A stretch of DNA of 64,000 nt, from NCBI RefSeq assembly GCF_000406925.1, contig NZ_KE136348.1:437678-501677 (forward strand). The letters run 5' to 3'. Under the pieces are notes generated by a model. The model saw nothing but the letters and a program-made list of their open reading frames with translations. It made no database searches and was not told where the DNA came from. Source of the DNA: Enterococcus columbae DSM 7374 = ATCC 51263 (GTDB lineage Bacteria; Bacillota; Bacilli; Lactobacillales; Enterococcaceae). Below, one piece after another: positions 1 through 8,701 of the stretch. Position numbers and translations under genes: made by a program. Every line of letters begins with the position of its first letter. The first letter of the stretch is position 1.

Positions 1-169
1 GCTGTTCACAATCATTTAAGACTGGCACCTTGCTATAACGTGTACGTAATAAAATTAATAACGCATGATCTAGAGGATGACTTTCATACAAAGTTGCCAC
101 GTCCAGTGCATCTTGATAGAATGTCGCCCCACTATCTAAAAGAATTGCTTGCATTTTTTTACTAATCAT
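1..169 (-). CDS. cbpB: CbpB-like CBS-domain protein, partial (N-terminus only)
   Basis: Only the first 56 codons lie in the window; the gene runs off the left edge. It starts at ATG 167-169 behind an AAGGGG ribosome site. The visible part reads MISKKMQAILLDSGATFYQD and then a segment with HPLDHALLILL and YSKVPVL, the typical beginning of a CBS domain. This arrangement matches the YkuL/CbpB family, small cytosolic CBS-pair proteins that bind cyclic di-AMP in Firmicutes; the ligand is family knowledge, not visible here. The upstream gene ends 12 bases before this start, so the two are probably one transcript. Confidence 0.65.
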   Translation of the reverse strand, partial: MISKKMQAILLDSGATFYQDALDVATLYESHPLDHALLILLRTRYSKVPVLNDCEQ

Positions 170-181
170 AATTCTTACCCC

Positions 182-1183
182 TTAAATACTCATTTCACTG
201 GTAACGGTGAAATAATTATTGCCTTTTTCTGTATCCATCGATTCATCTTGCTCTTGGACTTGATCCACACTTGTGCTCAATTGCTTAGTCGTTAATTGCG
301 TATCATTCATAGAGAAGAATTCGCCAATTTGCATTGCTGACTGACCATAATTTAAATCAAGTGAAGAAGATTGAATCGTTAAATTACCGGATTGCTTTTC
401 ATCCATCGCAACTAATGCGGTTTGTTCCGTTTGAATATTCAAATTTGCTTGTTGAATGGCTAAATCTTTAGTTGTTGAAATTGCTGTTTGTTGCGTATTC
501 AAATAATAATTGCCACCAACTAAGTTTACAGCTGCTGTTGCCTCTATGCCCTTTCCTTGTTCATTAATTAGGTTAAATTCTCCTTGATTATTGATACGTA
601 AAGGTGCACTAGTAGTAATCGCACTTATCTCATCAGCTGCTTGTGTGCCCTCTTGAATAGTAGCTGTCGATTCCAGTGATGCTTGCTGATAAATAGTTAA
701 CGACTGTTCACTTGGGATAAATAAATCGACTGCTTTGGCTTGTTTTATCTCAATAGAAGTTTGTTGCGTATTTGCAATAGTTACTCCCTGCATAATTAAC
801 CCAATGGATTCATCACTCGCCAAATCAATAACCAAACTCTGATTGGTCAATGTTCCCGACAAACGATATAAGCCAGGGGTAGTTAACAGCAATTGATTCG
901 GCACTTGATTTTGATTTGTTGTATTGGTTATATCAGAAAGACTTGCCAAATCAATATCGGTAAATAATTTATATTTGGCATAGTCTACTAAATCGCCTAA
1001 ACCTAAATATGGCGTTTCGTCTATAGTATTCTCCTCAAGCATCGCTGACGATAAAAATGATTCCGTCACTTCACTTGTATTGGATAAACGCGGATGTAAC
1101 AGTTCTTGAGCTTGAATTGGGCTTGTTTTGAATAAAGCTAATGTGGTACTAGCAATAAGTAATGAATAAATAATTTTCTTCAA
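182..1183 (-). CDS. Secreted carbohydrate-binding-domain-like protein
   Basis: A protein of about 333 residues. I prefer the TTG start at 1181-1183, because AGAGGTGG lies 5 bases upstream and translation there gives a clean signal peptide (KKIIYSLLIASTTLALF, cleavage near the AQA region). The mature part has repeated short beta-strand units built on Gln, Thr and Ile (for example ALVAMDEKQSGNLTIQSSSL and GGNYYLNTQQTAIST). This resembles the parallel beta-helix of Cthe_2159-type carbohydrate-binding proteins. No sorting motif or membrane anchor is seen, so it is probably released or loosely wall-bound. It is co-oriented with, and 12 bases from, the CbpB-like gene. The ligand is unknown; the family call is moderate. 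Confidence 0.55.
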   Translation of the reverse strand: MKKIIYSLLIASTTLALFKTSPIQAQELLHPRLSNTSEVTESFLSSAMLEENTIDETPYLGLGDLVDYAKYKLFTDIDLASLSDITNTTNQNQVPNQLLLTTPGLYRLSGTLTNQSLVIDLASDESIGLIMQGVTIANTQQTSIEIKQAKAVDLFIPSEQSLTIYQQASLESTATIQEGTQAADEISAITTSAPLRINNQGEFNLINEQGKGIEATAAVNLVGGNYYLNTQQTAISTTKDLAIQQANLNIQTEQTALVAMDEKQSGNLTIQSSSLDLNYGQSAMQIGEFFSMNDTQLTTKQLSTSVDQVQEQDESMDTEKGNNYFTVTSEMSI

Positions 1184-1267
1184 TCTGACCACCTCTAAGT
1201 TTTCCTGTTGCTTTCATACTAGGCGTTTTAACTTAAAGCTGTCTTAAAAATGGTTATGAAAAAATTA

Positions 1268-1296
1268 AAAAGAGCCGCTCCCCCTGCCGCTCTTTT
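1268..1296 (-). terminator. Terminator of the ula operon
   Basis: The inverted repeat AAAAGAGC / GCTCTTTT has a 13-base loop. On the minus strand it is followed by a T-rich run, directly after the ulaF stop codon. The A-rich left side could also make it work on the other strand. Confidence 0.75.
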
Positions 1297-1318
1297 CATC
1301 AAAGTAATTTTATTAAAT

Positions 1319-2032
1319 TTAATTTTGCCCATAATAAGCATTTTCACCATGCTTACGGTAATAATGTTTATCCAATAAAAATTGATCAATACGAGTAACT
1401 TTAGGACTTAATTGCTCGGTTACTGTCGCCATTTTAGCCACTTCATCTAAAACAACACTATTTTGGACCGCTTTGGTCACATTTTCTCCCCAAGTAAACG
1501 GACCATGACCACTAACCAAAACCGCTGGACAAGCCAGTGGATCAAGGGCTTTTTCTCTAAAAGTCTCAACAATCACTTCACCAGTTGCCTCTTCATAGCG
1601 TTTGGTGATTTCTTCTTCAGTTAAATCGCGGGTACATGGGACATTGCCATAAAAAGTATCCGCATGCGTGGTTCCATAGGCTGGAATTGCTCGCTTAGCT
1701 TGTGCCCATTGTACGGCATGAACTGAATGCGTATGAACAATTGCTCCAATAGCTGGAAAATCACGATATAAAACGACATGCGTAGGTAAATCAGAGGATG
1801 GACGCAGACTATCTGGCTCTAAAAGATTACCTTGTAAATCAGTCACCACCATATCCTTTACTTGCATCGTATCATAGCTTACCCCACTTGGCTTGATGAC
1901 AATAATCCCTAAATCACGATTTATTTCACTAACATTCCCCCAGGTTAGTTTAATTAAACCTTCATTAGGTAATTGTAAGTTAGCCTTAAACACACGCTCT
2001 TTCATTTGTTGAATGATTTGTTCGTTGTTCAA
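1319..2032 (-). CDS. ulaF: L-ribulose-5-phosphate 4-epimerase (UlaF/AraD family)
   Basis: A 237-residue class II aldolase-fold epimerase that converts L-ribulose 5-phosphate to D-xylulose 5-phosphate, the last step of ascorbate catabolism. Visible family marks are GNVSEINRDLG near the N-terminus, the KPSGVSYD phosphate-binding segment, the zinc-binding HTHS motif (VHTHSVHAVQWAQ) and AVLVSGHGPFTWG. The start is TTG at 2030-2032 with GGAGG 9 bases upstream. It overlaps the end of ulaE by 47 bases and closes the operon. The sequence would also fit AraD, but its place after ulaE makes UlaF the better name. Confidence 0.93.
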   Translation of the reverse strand: MNNEQIIQQMKERVFKANLQLPNEGLIKLTWGNVSEINRDLGIIVIKPSGVSYDTMQVKDMVVTDLQGNLLEPDSLRPSSDLPTHVVLYRDFPAIGAIVHTHSVHAVQWAQAKRAIPAYGTTHADTFYGNVPCTRDLTEEEITKRYEEATGEVIVETFREKALDPLACPAVLVSGHGPFTWGENVTKAVQNSVVLDEVAKMATVTEQLSPKVTRIDQFLLDKHYYRKHGENAYYGQN

Positions 2033-2882
2033 GATAGTTCGCCTCCTGCATTTTTCCTAAGATAAATGATTTTGCCTCTTTAATTTCTTGTACTGGATTA
2101 TTACTTGTTTCACTCCACATTTCAATGACTAATGGTCCATTATACCGCAGCTGCTTTAAAGTCTTAAAGCAACCGACAAAATCCACACATCCTTCACCAA
2201 ATGGAACTTCCTTAAATTTCCCAGCAAAATCCTTCGTTACTGCTAAAGTATCTTTCAGGTGAATCTGATTGATATGACTAAAACCTTTTTCCAGCTCGTA
2301 CGCAACATCATTTTCACCCCAAGCAGATAAATTGCCTAAATCTGGATAAACCTGTAGATAAGGAGAAGGAATTTGTTCCTTAATTTTTAAAAATTTGGTG
2401 ATAGAAGAAATAAATGGATCATCCATAATTTCAATCGATAAAACAATCCCCTTAGCCGAGGCCATCGAAACCGCTCGCTGTAGATTTTCTAAAAAATAAG
2501 CTCTAGTAGTAACATCTTTTTCTTCGTAATAAACATCATAACCAGCTAGTTGAATACTGCGAATTCCTAAATCTAAAGCTAATTGAATAGCCTTATCCAT
2601 AATCACCATAGCCTCTTGACGAATATTTTCCTCATGTGAGCCAAAAGGAAAACGCCGATGACCACTTAAGCACATGGATAATATTGGCATTTGGGTCTCA
2701 AAAATTGCTTGTCTAACCTCCTGCCGTTGTTCCTTAGTCCAATCTAGACGCGACAAACGATCATCTGTTTCATCTACCGAAATTTCAACAAAATCAAAAC
2801 CTAGATCTTTAGCTAGTATTAAACGTTCATACCAAGAAATCCCCTTAGGCAAGGCTTTTTCATAGATTCCTAAAAGGCCCAT
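1986..2882 (-). CDS. ulaE: L-ribulose-5-phosphate 3-epimerase / L-xylulose-5-phosphate 3-epimerase
   Basis: A TIM-barrel epimerase of about 298 residues. It is recognised by LGIYEKALPKG at the N-terminus, VEISVDETDDRLSRLDW, MCLSGHRRFPFGS, IQLAGYDVYYEE, YPDLGNLSAW and VIEMWSETSNNP, all in the order known for UlaE/SgbU. It converts L-xylulose 5-phosphate to L-ribulose 5-phosphate. I take ATG 2880-2882 as the start because GGGGTGAG lies just upstream; a GTG at 2889-2891 is the alternative. It begins 1 base after the ulaD stop codon, and its C-terminus runs 47 bases into ulaF, which suggests coupled translation. Confidence 0.93.
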   Translation of the reverse strand: MGLLGIYEKALPKGISWYERLILAKDLGFDFVEISVDETDDRLSRLDWTKEQRQEVRQAIFETQMPILSMCLSGHRRFPFGSHEENIRQEAMVIMDKAIQLALDLGIRSIQLAGYDVYYEEKDVTTRAYFLENLQRAVSMASAKGIVLSIEIMDDPFISSITKFLKIKEQIPSPYLQVYPDLGNLSAWGENDVAYELEKGFSHINQIHLKDTLAVTKDFAGKFKEVPFGEGCVDFVGCFKTLKQLRYNGPLVIEMWSETSNNPVQEIKEAKSFILGKMQEANYLEQRTNHSTNERACV

Positions 2883-2883
2883 A

Positions 2884-3525
2884 TTACTCACCCCAAATAC
2901 GTTTAATTTCTGCCATAAAATCTAAAGCCGCTTGACGTGGGTTTTCAGCAGCAGTAATACCACGACCTGTAATAAAAGTATACACATCAATACCTTCAAA
3001 TAATTTCAACGTATCCACGCTTAGCCCACCGGTTACTGATACTCTAAAGCCCATGTCAATTAATTTTTTGACCTTAGTCAAATCCTTTTCACCCCAAGTT
3101 TCACCGGCAAGCAGCGCATCGCGACTTTGATGATAAATCGCTTGACTAATTCCGGCATCTAGCCATTGCTGAGCCTGTTCATAGGTCCAATCACCATATA
3201 ATTCAACTTGAACCTCTGTAATTTCTTTAGCCGCAGCCTTCATGGTTGGAATCGTTGCTGCACAAATCACCGTCATCCAATCGGCACCAGCATTGGCACA
3301 ATTTCTAGCAACAGTCGTACCAGCATCCGCACATTTAGTGTCCGCTACAATCTTTTTATCTGGAAATAAAGCTCGAAAACTCTTAATCGTTGTATCACCC
3401 GTTTGTAGCAAAAGGATCGTTCCTGCTTCGATAATATCTACTACATCGCCAACATTCTTAATATCTGCTAAAGCGCTAGGTAAGTCTGAATGATCACAGG
3501 CAATTTGTAAATTTGGTCTAGTCAT
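2884..3525 (-). CDS. ulaD: 3-keto-L-gulonate-6-phosphate decarboxylase
   Basis: A 213-residue member of the OMP-decarboxylase superfamily. It decarboxylates 3-keto-L-gulonate 6-phosphate to L-xylulose 5-phosphate. The conserved IACDHSD at the N-terminus, the KIVADTKCADAG metal/active-site strand and the phosphate-binding VTGGLS and FITGRGITAAENP segments are all present. The ATG is preceded by AGAGGAAT. Length equals the usual 210-220 residues. It is the first gene after a strong hairpin that separates it from the PTS genes upstream in the operon. Confidence 0.94.
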   Translation of the reverse strand: MTRPNLQIACDHSDLPSALADIKNVGDVVDIIEAGTILLLQTGDTTIKSFRALFPDKKIVADTKCADAGTTVARNCANAGADWMTVICAATIPTMKAAAKEITEVQVELYGDWTYEQAQQWLDAGISQAIYHQSRDALLAGETWGEKDLTKVKKLIDMGFRVSVTGGLSVDTLKLFEGIDVYTFITGRGITAAENPRQAALDFMAEIKRIWGE

Positions 3526-3547
3526 TTCTTATTCCTCTTTTCTTTAT

Positions 3548-3583
3548 AAAATCATCAAGTAAGACTCGCTTACTTGATGATTT
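3548..3583 (-). promoter_or_regulatory. Perfect 15-bp hairpin between ulaB and ulaD
   Basis: AAATCATCAAGTAAG and its exact complement flank a 5-base loop in the 68-base gap between ulaB and ulaD. On the minus strand it is followed by a weak T-rich stretch (TTTTATAAAG), so it may be a leaky terminator or an mRNA-protecting/processing hairpin. Either would let the transporter genes be expressed more than the catabolic genes. Confidence 0.65.
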
Positions 3584-3593
3584 ACTACTATAT

Positions 3594-3896
3594 TTATTTA
3601 ATAAATCTTGCTGCTAAATCTGTTTCTCTTACACGATCAGTAATTTCTTTTGGAGACATTACATTTTTAATGCCAATAACTGTCACACCTTTTTCCTTCG
3701 CATGATCAAACATATTTAAAAAATTCATTGGTGTGAAAACAACATCATAGTTTTTAGCAGTACTTTTGCCTTCTGCAATTGCACAGTGATGAATATTCGT
3801 AATCTTGAACCCTTCTGCCTTCAAGGCTTTTTCTACACTTCTCATCATCATTAAACTTGTTCCTGAACCATTGGCACATGATACTAAAACTCGCAT
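3594..3896 (-). CDS. ulaB: Ascorbate-specific PTS EIIB component
   Basis: A 100-residue cytosolic IIB protein of the L-ascorbate phosphotransferase system. It carries the phosphate-accepting cysteine in VSCANGSGTS (Cys7), the PTS-IIB P-loop of the ascorbate/lactose-type fold. It passes phosphate from UlaC to the sugar bound by UlaA. The start has GGAGG at a standard distance. It lies 19 bases after ulaA, so the membrane and cytosolic parts are co-translated in sequence. Confidence 0.93.
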   Translation of the reverse strand: MRVLVSCANGSGTSLMMMRSVEKALKAEGFKITNIHHCAIAEGKSTAKNYDVVFTPMNFLNMFDHAKEKGVTVIGIKNVMSPKEITDRVRETDLAARFIK

Positions 3897-3915
3897 TTTT
3901 TATTCCTCCAATTCA

Positions 3916-5391
3916 TTAAGCTTTTTGTGTTTTTTGTTCAACATACGCATCATAGTCATCTACAATTAAGAAATACCCTTTTGGATTTGCCCGATATTGT
4001 AATTGTGGGATTACTAGTAAAATCACCACAACTAAAGCCACACCGATAAAGCCAAGGAATTTCATCGATACGGTAATTCCTGGCCAAACCGTTGCCCAGT
4101 CGAACATGCCAATATAACCACCATATTGAGATAGTCCTACCCAAGTAGCGATTAAAGCTGACCCTCCAACTTGAATTAATCCAGAAATAAATGGGAACAA
4201 CATCGCTGCTTTAATGCCTCCACGGTTATTGGCAAAAACTGCAATTGCCGCATTGTCAAAGAACAATGGAATAAAACCGGCTACAACAATTGTTGGCGAT
4301 TTCAATAAAATCAACAACATAATCATAATAAATTGTCCTAAAGCTCCAAATAAGAAACCAACTGTCACGGCATTAGATGAACCAAAGGCAAATGTTGCTG
4401 CGATATCAATTCCTGGTACAGCACCCGGTAATAAAGTATTAGAAATACCATTAAACGAGTCAGTTAATTCTGCTACGAATGTCCGTACCCCTAATTGTAA
4501 GATAGCTAGATACACCGCAAACATTAAGGAAGTTTGCAAAATATAGAATAAGAAACTTTGACCTGGTTGCATAAAGCCAGCATTTAACAAATAATCCTGA
4601 CCTAAGACAACTAAAATAATACCGAAGAATAAGAGCATTAAAATTGAGGTTGCTACCATATTTTCATTAAACATAGATAAGAATCCCGGTAACTCAATAT
4701 CTTCTAAACGTTTATTTGATTTATTCTTTTTAAAGCGTTCAGATAATTTAGCAAATATAAAGATTCCAAACATCTGTTGGTGAGCTACCGCAAAACCGGC
4801 TCCTTCAGTTAAATCCTGACAAATATCTACTGTCAGGTTTGAACCAACTGCCCAATAGCAACCTAAAATTAAGCCCATAACTAATAATACTTCAATTCGA
4901 CCTAATTGTGGGAAACAAAATAGTAATAACCAAAAGGCTGTTGCTGCTTGTTGTACTTGAACATTACCAGTTGTAAATACGGCACGTAATTTGGTGTACT
5001 TTCTAAAACGAACTAAAACAATATTGAAAATAAAAGCAATCAATAATAAGAGCATAGTATCTCCAAAGGTACGACCGAATGTTTTTTCAATGCCTTCAGT
5101 CACCGCATTTTGACCAAAATACGGGTCGGTTACCATCGCATGTAAATGGAAACGATCCTTTAAGCCAACTAAAATTGGTCTGAAATTATTCACTAAGCCG
5201 CCAGAACCAACTGTTAAAATCAAATACCCAACTGTCGCTTTTAAAAAGCCAGAAATAGATTCGTAGAGTGGACGTTTTAATAGGACATAACCTATAAAAA
5301 CAATTAAACCGATTAAAAATGCTGGTTGGGTCAAAATATTTTTGGCAAAATACTCCCAAATTACTAATAATATGTTCCCTACTTTTTCCAT
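3916..5391 (-). CDS. ulaA: Ascorbate-specific PTS EIIC permease
   Basis: A 491-residue polytopic membrane protein. Hydrophobic segments run throughout from ILTQPAFLIGLIVFIGYVLL to the last helix FLGFIGVALVVVILLVIPQL, giving about ten or more membrane spans. Family segments such as GSGGLVNNFRPI, HQQMFGIFIF and GSSNAVTVGFLFGALGQF match UlaA/SgaT. It imports L-ascorbate with coupled phosphorylation to ascorbate 6-phosphate. The ATG is preceded by GGGGGCG. Length is normal for a single-domain IIC of this family. Confidence 0.95.
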   Translation of the reverse strand: MEKVGNILLVIWEYFAKNILTQPAFLIGLIVFIGYVLLKRPLYESISGFLKATVGYLILTVGSGGLVNNFRPILVGLKDRFHLHAMVTDPYFGQNAVTEGIEKTFGRTFGDTMLLLLIAFIFNIVLVRFRKYTKLRAVFTTGNVQVQQAATAFWLLLFCFPQLGRIEVLLVMGLILGCYWAVGSNLTVDICQDLTEGAGFAVAHQQMFGIFIFAKLSERFKKNKSNKRLEDIELPGFLSMFNENMVATSILMLLFFGIILVVLGQDYLLNAGFMQPGQSFLFYILQTSLMFAVYLAILQLGVRTFVAELTDSFNGISNTLLPGAVPGIDIAATFAFGSSNAVTVGFLFGALGQFIMIMLLILLKSPTIVVAGFIPLFFDNAAIAVFANNRGGIKAAMLFPFISGLIQVGGSALIATWVGLSQYGGYIGMFDWATVWPGITVSMKFLGFIGVALVVVILLVIPQLQYRANPKGYFLIVDDYDAYVEQKTQKA

Positions 5392-5413
5392 TGATAGACG
5401 CCCCCTTTAATCA

Positions 5414-5872
5414 TTAAATTGCGTATTTTTCCATAATTTTTAAATAATCATCCATAGTTTGAATGGTCATTAAATCATCCACTAATCCTTCAGTCATCAA
5501 CATCTCAGATAAATTGGCAATATTATTCATGTGTTCTTCCCCATTTTTGGCAGCCAGGGTGAAGAAAAGCTTGGCTTGCTTTTCTTCATTGCCCTCTTCA
5601 AAATAGACTTTTTCTGGTAAAATCGTAAAGCCAATTCCGGTGCCAAGTACCCCCTGATTGTTTGCTGATGAATGAGGCATCGCTACATTGGGAATAATTA
5701 CAATATAGGGACCATACTCATGGACATCACGGATTACTGATTGAATATATTCATCTGTAATTAGTCCTCTTTCTTTTAAAATTTCACCACTGATTTCAAT
5801 AGCTTCCTCCCAATTTTTAGGGTGTTTATCAGTTATATTGATTAATTGGTTATCATAAAAATATTTCAGCAT
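5414..5872 (-). CDS. ulaC: Ascorbate-specific PTS EIIA component
   Basis: A 152-residue IIA protein of the mannitol/fructose-nitrogen fold. The phosphorylatable histidine is His67 in VAMPHSSA, with the following GTGIGFTILPE strand. It relays phosphate from HPr to UlaB. An AAAGGG lies about 10 bases ahead of the ATG. It is placed between ulaG and ulaA, 22 bases before ulaA. Confidence 0.93.
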   Translation of the reverse strand: MLKYFYDNQLINITDKHPKNWEEAIEISGEILKERGLITDEYIQSVIRDVHEYGPYIVIIPNVAMPHSSANNQGVLGTGIGFTILPEKVYFEEGNEEKQAKLFFTLAAKNGEEHMNNIANLSEMLMTEGLVDDLMTIQTMDDYLKIMEKYAI

Positions 5873-5890
5873 TACACGCAGCCCTTTCGA

Positions 5891-6958
5891 TTATAAGAAT
5901 GATGGGAATGGAGTATCATTTTCTTGCGTAAAGCAATCAGAAAATCCTCGATCAAAATTAAATTCCATATCATCTTTATTTGTTGGATAGACAAATTTCC
6001 CACCAACTTGCCAAATATATGGTTTAAATTGATATTGCAAACGATCTTTTTTAAATTTCCAAATTTCAATAATTTCTTTTGGATCGGCCATGAAGTTAGA
6101 CCAAATATCATAGTGAACTGGAATGACTACTTTCGCATTTAATGATTCAGCCATCCTTAACATATCTACGGAAGTTACCTTATCTGTAATTCCTCGAGGA
6201 TTTTCCCCATAGGCGCCTAAGCAAACATCAATTGCATATTCATTTCCATGTTTAGCAAATAGATTTGAATAATGAGAGTCCCCAGCATGATAAATATTAC
6301 CGCCAGAAGTCTTAAATAAATAGTTAACCGCAATTTCATCCATATCCTGTGGTAATTTACCTTTTAAAGTAATTTTAGGATCGCTACAAGTCACTAGTGC
6401 AGTACGGTCAAACGCTTCTAGTGCAACAATAGTCACATCTTTAATCGTTACCTCATCTTTAGGATGAACAACAATCGTCTTTTCTTTTGGAATCCCCCAT
6501 CCTAACCAAGTATTCACTACCTCTTGTGGTCCAATAAATTTAGCCTCTGGACAATTTTTATGAACGGCTGCGGCAGTATTGATATCTAAATGATCAGAAT
6601 GAATATGCGTTACAACTAAAGCGTCTACGTTCTTGACTTCAAATGGATCAATCACAAATGGTTGTGTACGTAAATTAGGCTGTAATTTTTTCACCCCACT
6701 CATGCGCATCATTTGATGTCCATCCTTCATCAAACCATTCCCATGGCTACGCTTACCCGTACCACACCATAAATCACATAAAATATTCGTTCCTTCATGC
6801 GATTTTAACCAAATACCTGTACAGCCTAGCCACCACATTGCAACAGTATCTTTTTCTACCTTAGTGTCAGCAATTTCTTCATTTAAATAAGTTCCCCATT
6901 CTGGAAATGTTGATAAAATCCAACTTTCTTTTGTTACTTCATTGACATTACTTACCAT
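5891..6958 (-). CDS. ulaG: L-ascorbate-6-phosphate lactonase
   Basis: A 355-residue metallo-beta-lactamase-fold hydrolase that opens the lactone ring of ascorbate 6-phosphate. The metal site HIHSDH is at about residues 118-123, and later segments include HAGDSHYSN and [12 protein letters not shown]. The ATG at 6956-6958 is chosen because GGAGTGAG sits just upstream; the longer open frame begins 3 codons earlier without an SD. It is the first gene of the operon, directly behind the cre-controlled promoter. Confidence 0.95.
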   Translation of the reverse strand: MVSNVNEVTKESWILSTFPEWGTYLNEEIADTKVEKDTVAMWWLGCTGIWLKSHEGTNILCDLWCGTGKRSHGNGLMKDGHQMMRMSGVKKLQPNLRTQPFVIDPFEVKNVDALVVTHIHSDHLDINTAAAVHKNCPEAKFIGPQEVVNTWLGWGIPKEKTIVVHPKDEVTIKDVTIVALEAFDRTALVTCSDPKITLKGKLPQDMDEIAVNYLFKTSGGNIYHAGDSHYSNLFAKHGNEYAIDVCLGAYGENPRGITDKVTSVDMLRMAESLNAKVVIPVHYDIWSNFMADPKEIIEIWKFKKDRLQYQFKPYIWQVGGKFVYPTNKDDMEFNFDRGFSDCFTQENDTPFPSFL

Positions 6959-7000
6959 AATTCTCACTCCAAAACATCATTTATTTTGCTTTACACTTTC

Positions 7001-7029
7001 ATTATAGTGAATTTGTATTCGTTTACAAA
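7001..7029 (-). promoter_or_regulatory. ula promoter with overlapping cre (CcpA) site
   Basis: On the minus strand TTGTAA (7023-7028), a 16-base spacer and TATAAT (7001-7006) form a good sigma-A promoter for ulaG. The 18-base sequence TTTGTAAACGAATACAAA (7012-7029, minus strand) fits the cre consensus WWTGNAARCGNWWWCAWW at every position and covers the -35 region. Carbon catabolite repression of the operon by CcpA follows from established knowledge of cre sites. Confidence 0.8.
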
Positions 7030-7032
7030 CAC

Positions 7033-7106
7033 ATTATATGTTAATTTAGTCACTTTTATGATAATCAACTTATTTTTTATGGTAATAAAAGCAATTATAT
7101 GTTAAT
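7033..7106. promoter_or_regulatory. Two 13-bp direct repeats in the ula / regulator divergent region
   Basis: ATTATATGTTAAT occurs exactly at 7033-7045 and again at 7094-7106, 61 bp apart. The copies flank the start of the rightward gene pair and lie upstream of the leftward ula promoter. They are good candidates for the binding site of the DeoR-type regulator encoded next door; this is inference from position and repetition. Confidence 0.55.
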
Positions 7107-7126
7107 ATGCCCTTGAGGTGAGAAAA

Positions 7127-7894
7127 ATGAACAAAAATACCACGAAATATCTCTTATTATTTGTAAAACAGTATTATATTTGGGCAGTCATCGCTATTTT
7201 TAGTCTATATTTAATATCCGTTATAATGAAAACGCCTTCTATTAGTGGAAAATTTTTCTTTCTAATCATGGGTAGCTCAATTATCATTGGAGGAATTTAT
7301 TATGAATACTTAAAAAAAATCTATCAAAAAATGATTATTGCTCAAACGCAAAGGCTTGATTTAGCATTGGCAAAACAATATCAAGAGCAATTAGAAAAAT
7401 TAGATTTTTTCCATGGATTTAAAGGTTCAATAATCTTATTTGATACTCTTTGCTTAATTGATCAACAAAATTATCTTAACTGTTTACAGCATTTAAAAAA
7501 GAATGAAGCCTTTTTTAAGGCAAAATTAGATTACCTATTTATCTTTTATTATCATCAGCTATTGTGCTACTATTTTCTAGATCAGACGACAAATGCACGC
7601 GTAATAATGGCAAAATTAAAGCAATTCAAAACGATTAATCAGAAAAAATTATCTCCACTTTTTTCATTTGAACAGATTGATGGTATTGAGTATCTGTTAA
7701 ATAACCGAAATCAAAAAGGCTTAGCTACCTTAGAAGCAATTGATACACACCATTTCAATCCAAGAGAAAAAATACTCCACTATCAAATTATGCTAAAAGT
7801 AGCGAAACAAAAACAAGAGACAAAGCGAATAATCAATTATCAAAAAACAATTCAAAATTTAACTGGTGGTGAGAAAAATGAAACGATCAAATGA
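7127..7894 (+). CDS. Unknown two-helix membrane protein next to the ula regulator
   Basis: About 255 residues, not recognised. The ATG at 7127 is preceded by GAGGTGAG. Two hydrophobic segments near the N-terminus (about residues 20-37 and 44-64) suggest two membrane helices with the remaining 190 residues in the cytosol. The soluble part is helical and rich in Gln, Lys, Leu and Tyr, with patterns like tetratricopeptide-type repeats (for example YHQLLCYYFLDQTTNARVIM). Its last 17 bases overlap the DeoR gene, so the two are co-translated and it may sense or modulate that regulator. No function is claimed. Confidence 0.7.
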   Translation: MNKNTTKYLLLFVKQYYIWAVIAIFSLYLISVIMKTPSISGKFFFLIMGSSIIIGGIYYEYLKKIYQKMIIAQTQRLDLALAKQYQEQLEKLDFFHGFKGSIILFDTLCLIDQQNYLNCLQHLKKNEAFFKAKLDYLFIFYYHQLLCYYFLDQTTNARVIMAKLKQFKTINQKKLSPLFSFEQIDGIEYLLNNRNQKGLATLEAIDTHHFNPREKILHYQIMLKVAKQKQETKRIINYQKTIQNLTGGEKNETIK

Positions 7895-8639
7895 GGAAAT
7901 TCGCCAACGAAGAGAAGAGATTCTACATTATTTACTAGAAAATGGTAAAACTGAAATAAAAAAGCTAAGTCAATACTTTCAAGTATCGGAAATGACCATT
8001 CGCCGAGATTGTGCAAAATTAGCCGAAATGGGGCAAATTACTCAATCCTTTGGCATCGTGGAATGTTATCAAGAAGTTGAAGGACAAAAAAATGATCCCT
8101 TAGAACAAATCAAGCTTGCCCTTGCTAAAGAATCTGCTCGCCACGTAAAAAATGGAGACACCCTTTTTATTAATACAAGCTCTACAGCGACCGCAAGCTT
8201 GCAATTTCTAAAAGACACGAGCATCATCCTGATGACTAATAATTTAGCTGTAGCCAAGATTGAACACCATCCTGATTCCTCTATCATTCTTAGTGGTGGA
8301 GAAATTCGCTATTCAAAACAAGCGTTAACAGGTGATATAGCTGTCGATTCCTTTGCTCATGCTCGTTCTGATATAAGTATTATTGGCTGCGATGGTGTTG
8401 ATTTAACTACAGGTATTACTACTTCCGTTTTTCATGAAGCAAAAATCAATTCAAAAATTATCGAGAACTCATCTACCTTAATCGTGGTCTGTGATTATCG
8501 CAAAATAGGACATCAAGCAAATTTCACTATTGGTAAAATAGAAGATATCGATATCTTAATTACTGATTCCTATGCAGACGAAAAAGTTTTAACGGCATTA
8601 GAAAAGATGGGAATCCAGATTATTCAAGTGCAGGTCTAA
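7878..8639 (+). CDS. DeoR-family regulator, probable ula operon regulator
   Basis: A 253-residue DeoR/GlpR protein. The N-terminal winged helix contains REEILHYLLENGKTEIKKLS and VSEMTIRRDCAKL, the hallmark recognition helix. The C-terminal sugar-phosphate sensor domain has GDTLFINTSSTA, MTNNLAVA, LSGGEIR and GCDGVDLTTGIT. Start ATG 7878 lies inside the end of the previous gene, behind GGTGGTGAG. It is divergent from the ula operon with a shared control region, as expected for a local regulator that responds to an ascorbate phosphate intermediate. The effector is inference. Confidence 0.88.
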   Translation: MKRSNEEIRQRREEILHYLLENGKTEIKKLSQYFQVSEMTIRRDCAKLAEMGQITQSFGIVECYQEVEGQKNDPLEQIKLALAKESARHVKNGDTLFINTSSTATASLQFLKDTSIILMTNNLAVAKIEHHPDSSIILSGGEIRYSKQALTGDIAVDSFAHARSDISIIGCDGVDLTTGITTSVFHEAKINSKIIENSSTLIVVCDYRKIGHQANFTIGKIEDIDILITDSYADEKVLTALEKMGIQIIQVQV

Positions 8640-8674
8640 AAATGACCTTTAATCTCCTTACATACAAACAAAAA

Positions 8675-8701
8675 CGAGGCTGAAAACTCAGCCTCGCTTT
8701 T
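8675..8701 (+). terminator. Terminator after the DeoR gene
   Basis: CGAGGCTGA and its complement TCAGCCTCG flank a 4-base loop (8675-8696), followed by CTTTT. It sits 36 bases after the stop codon of the regulator. Confidence 0.85.
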
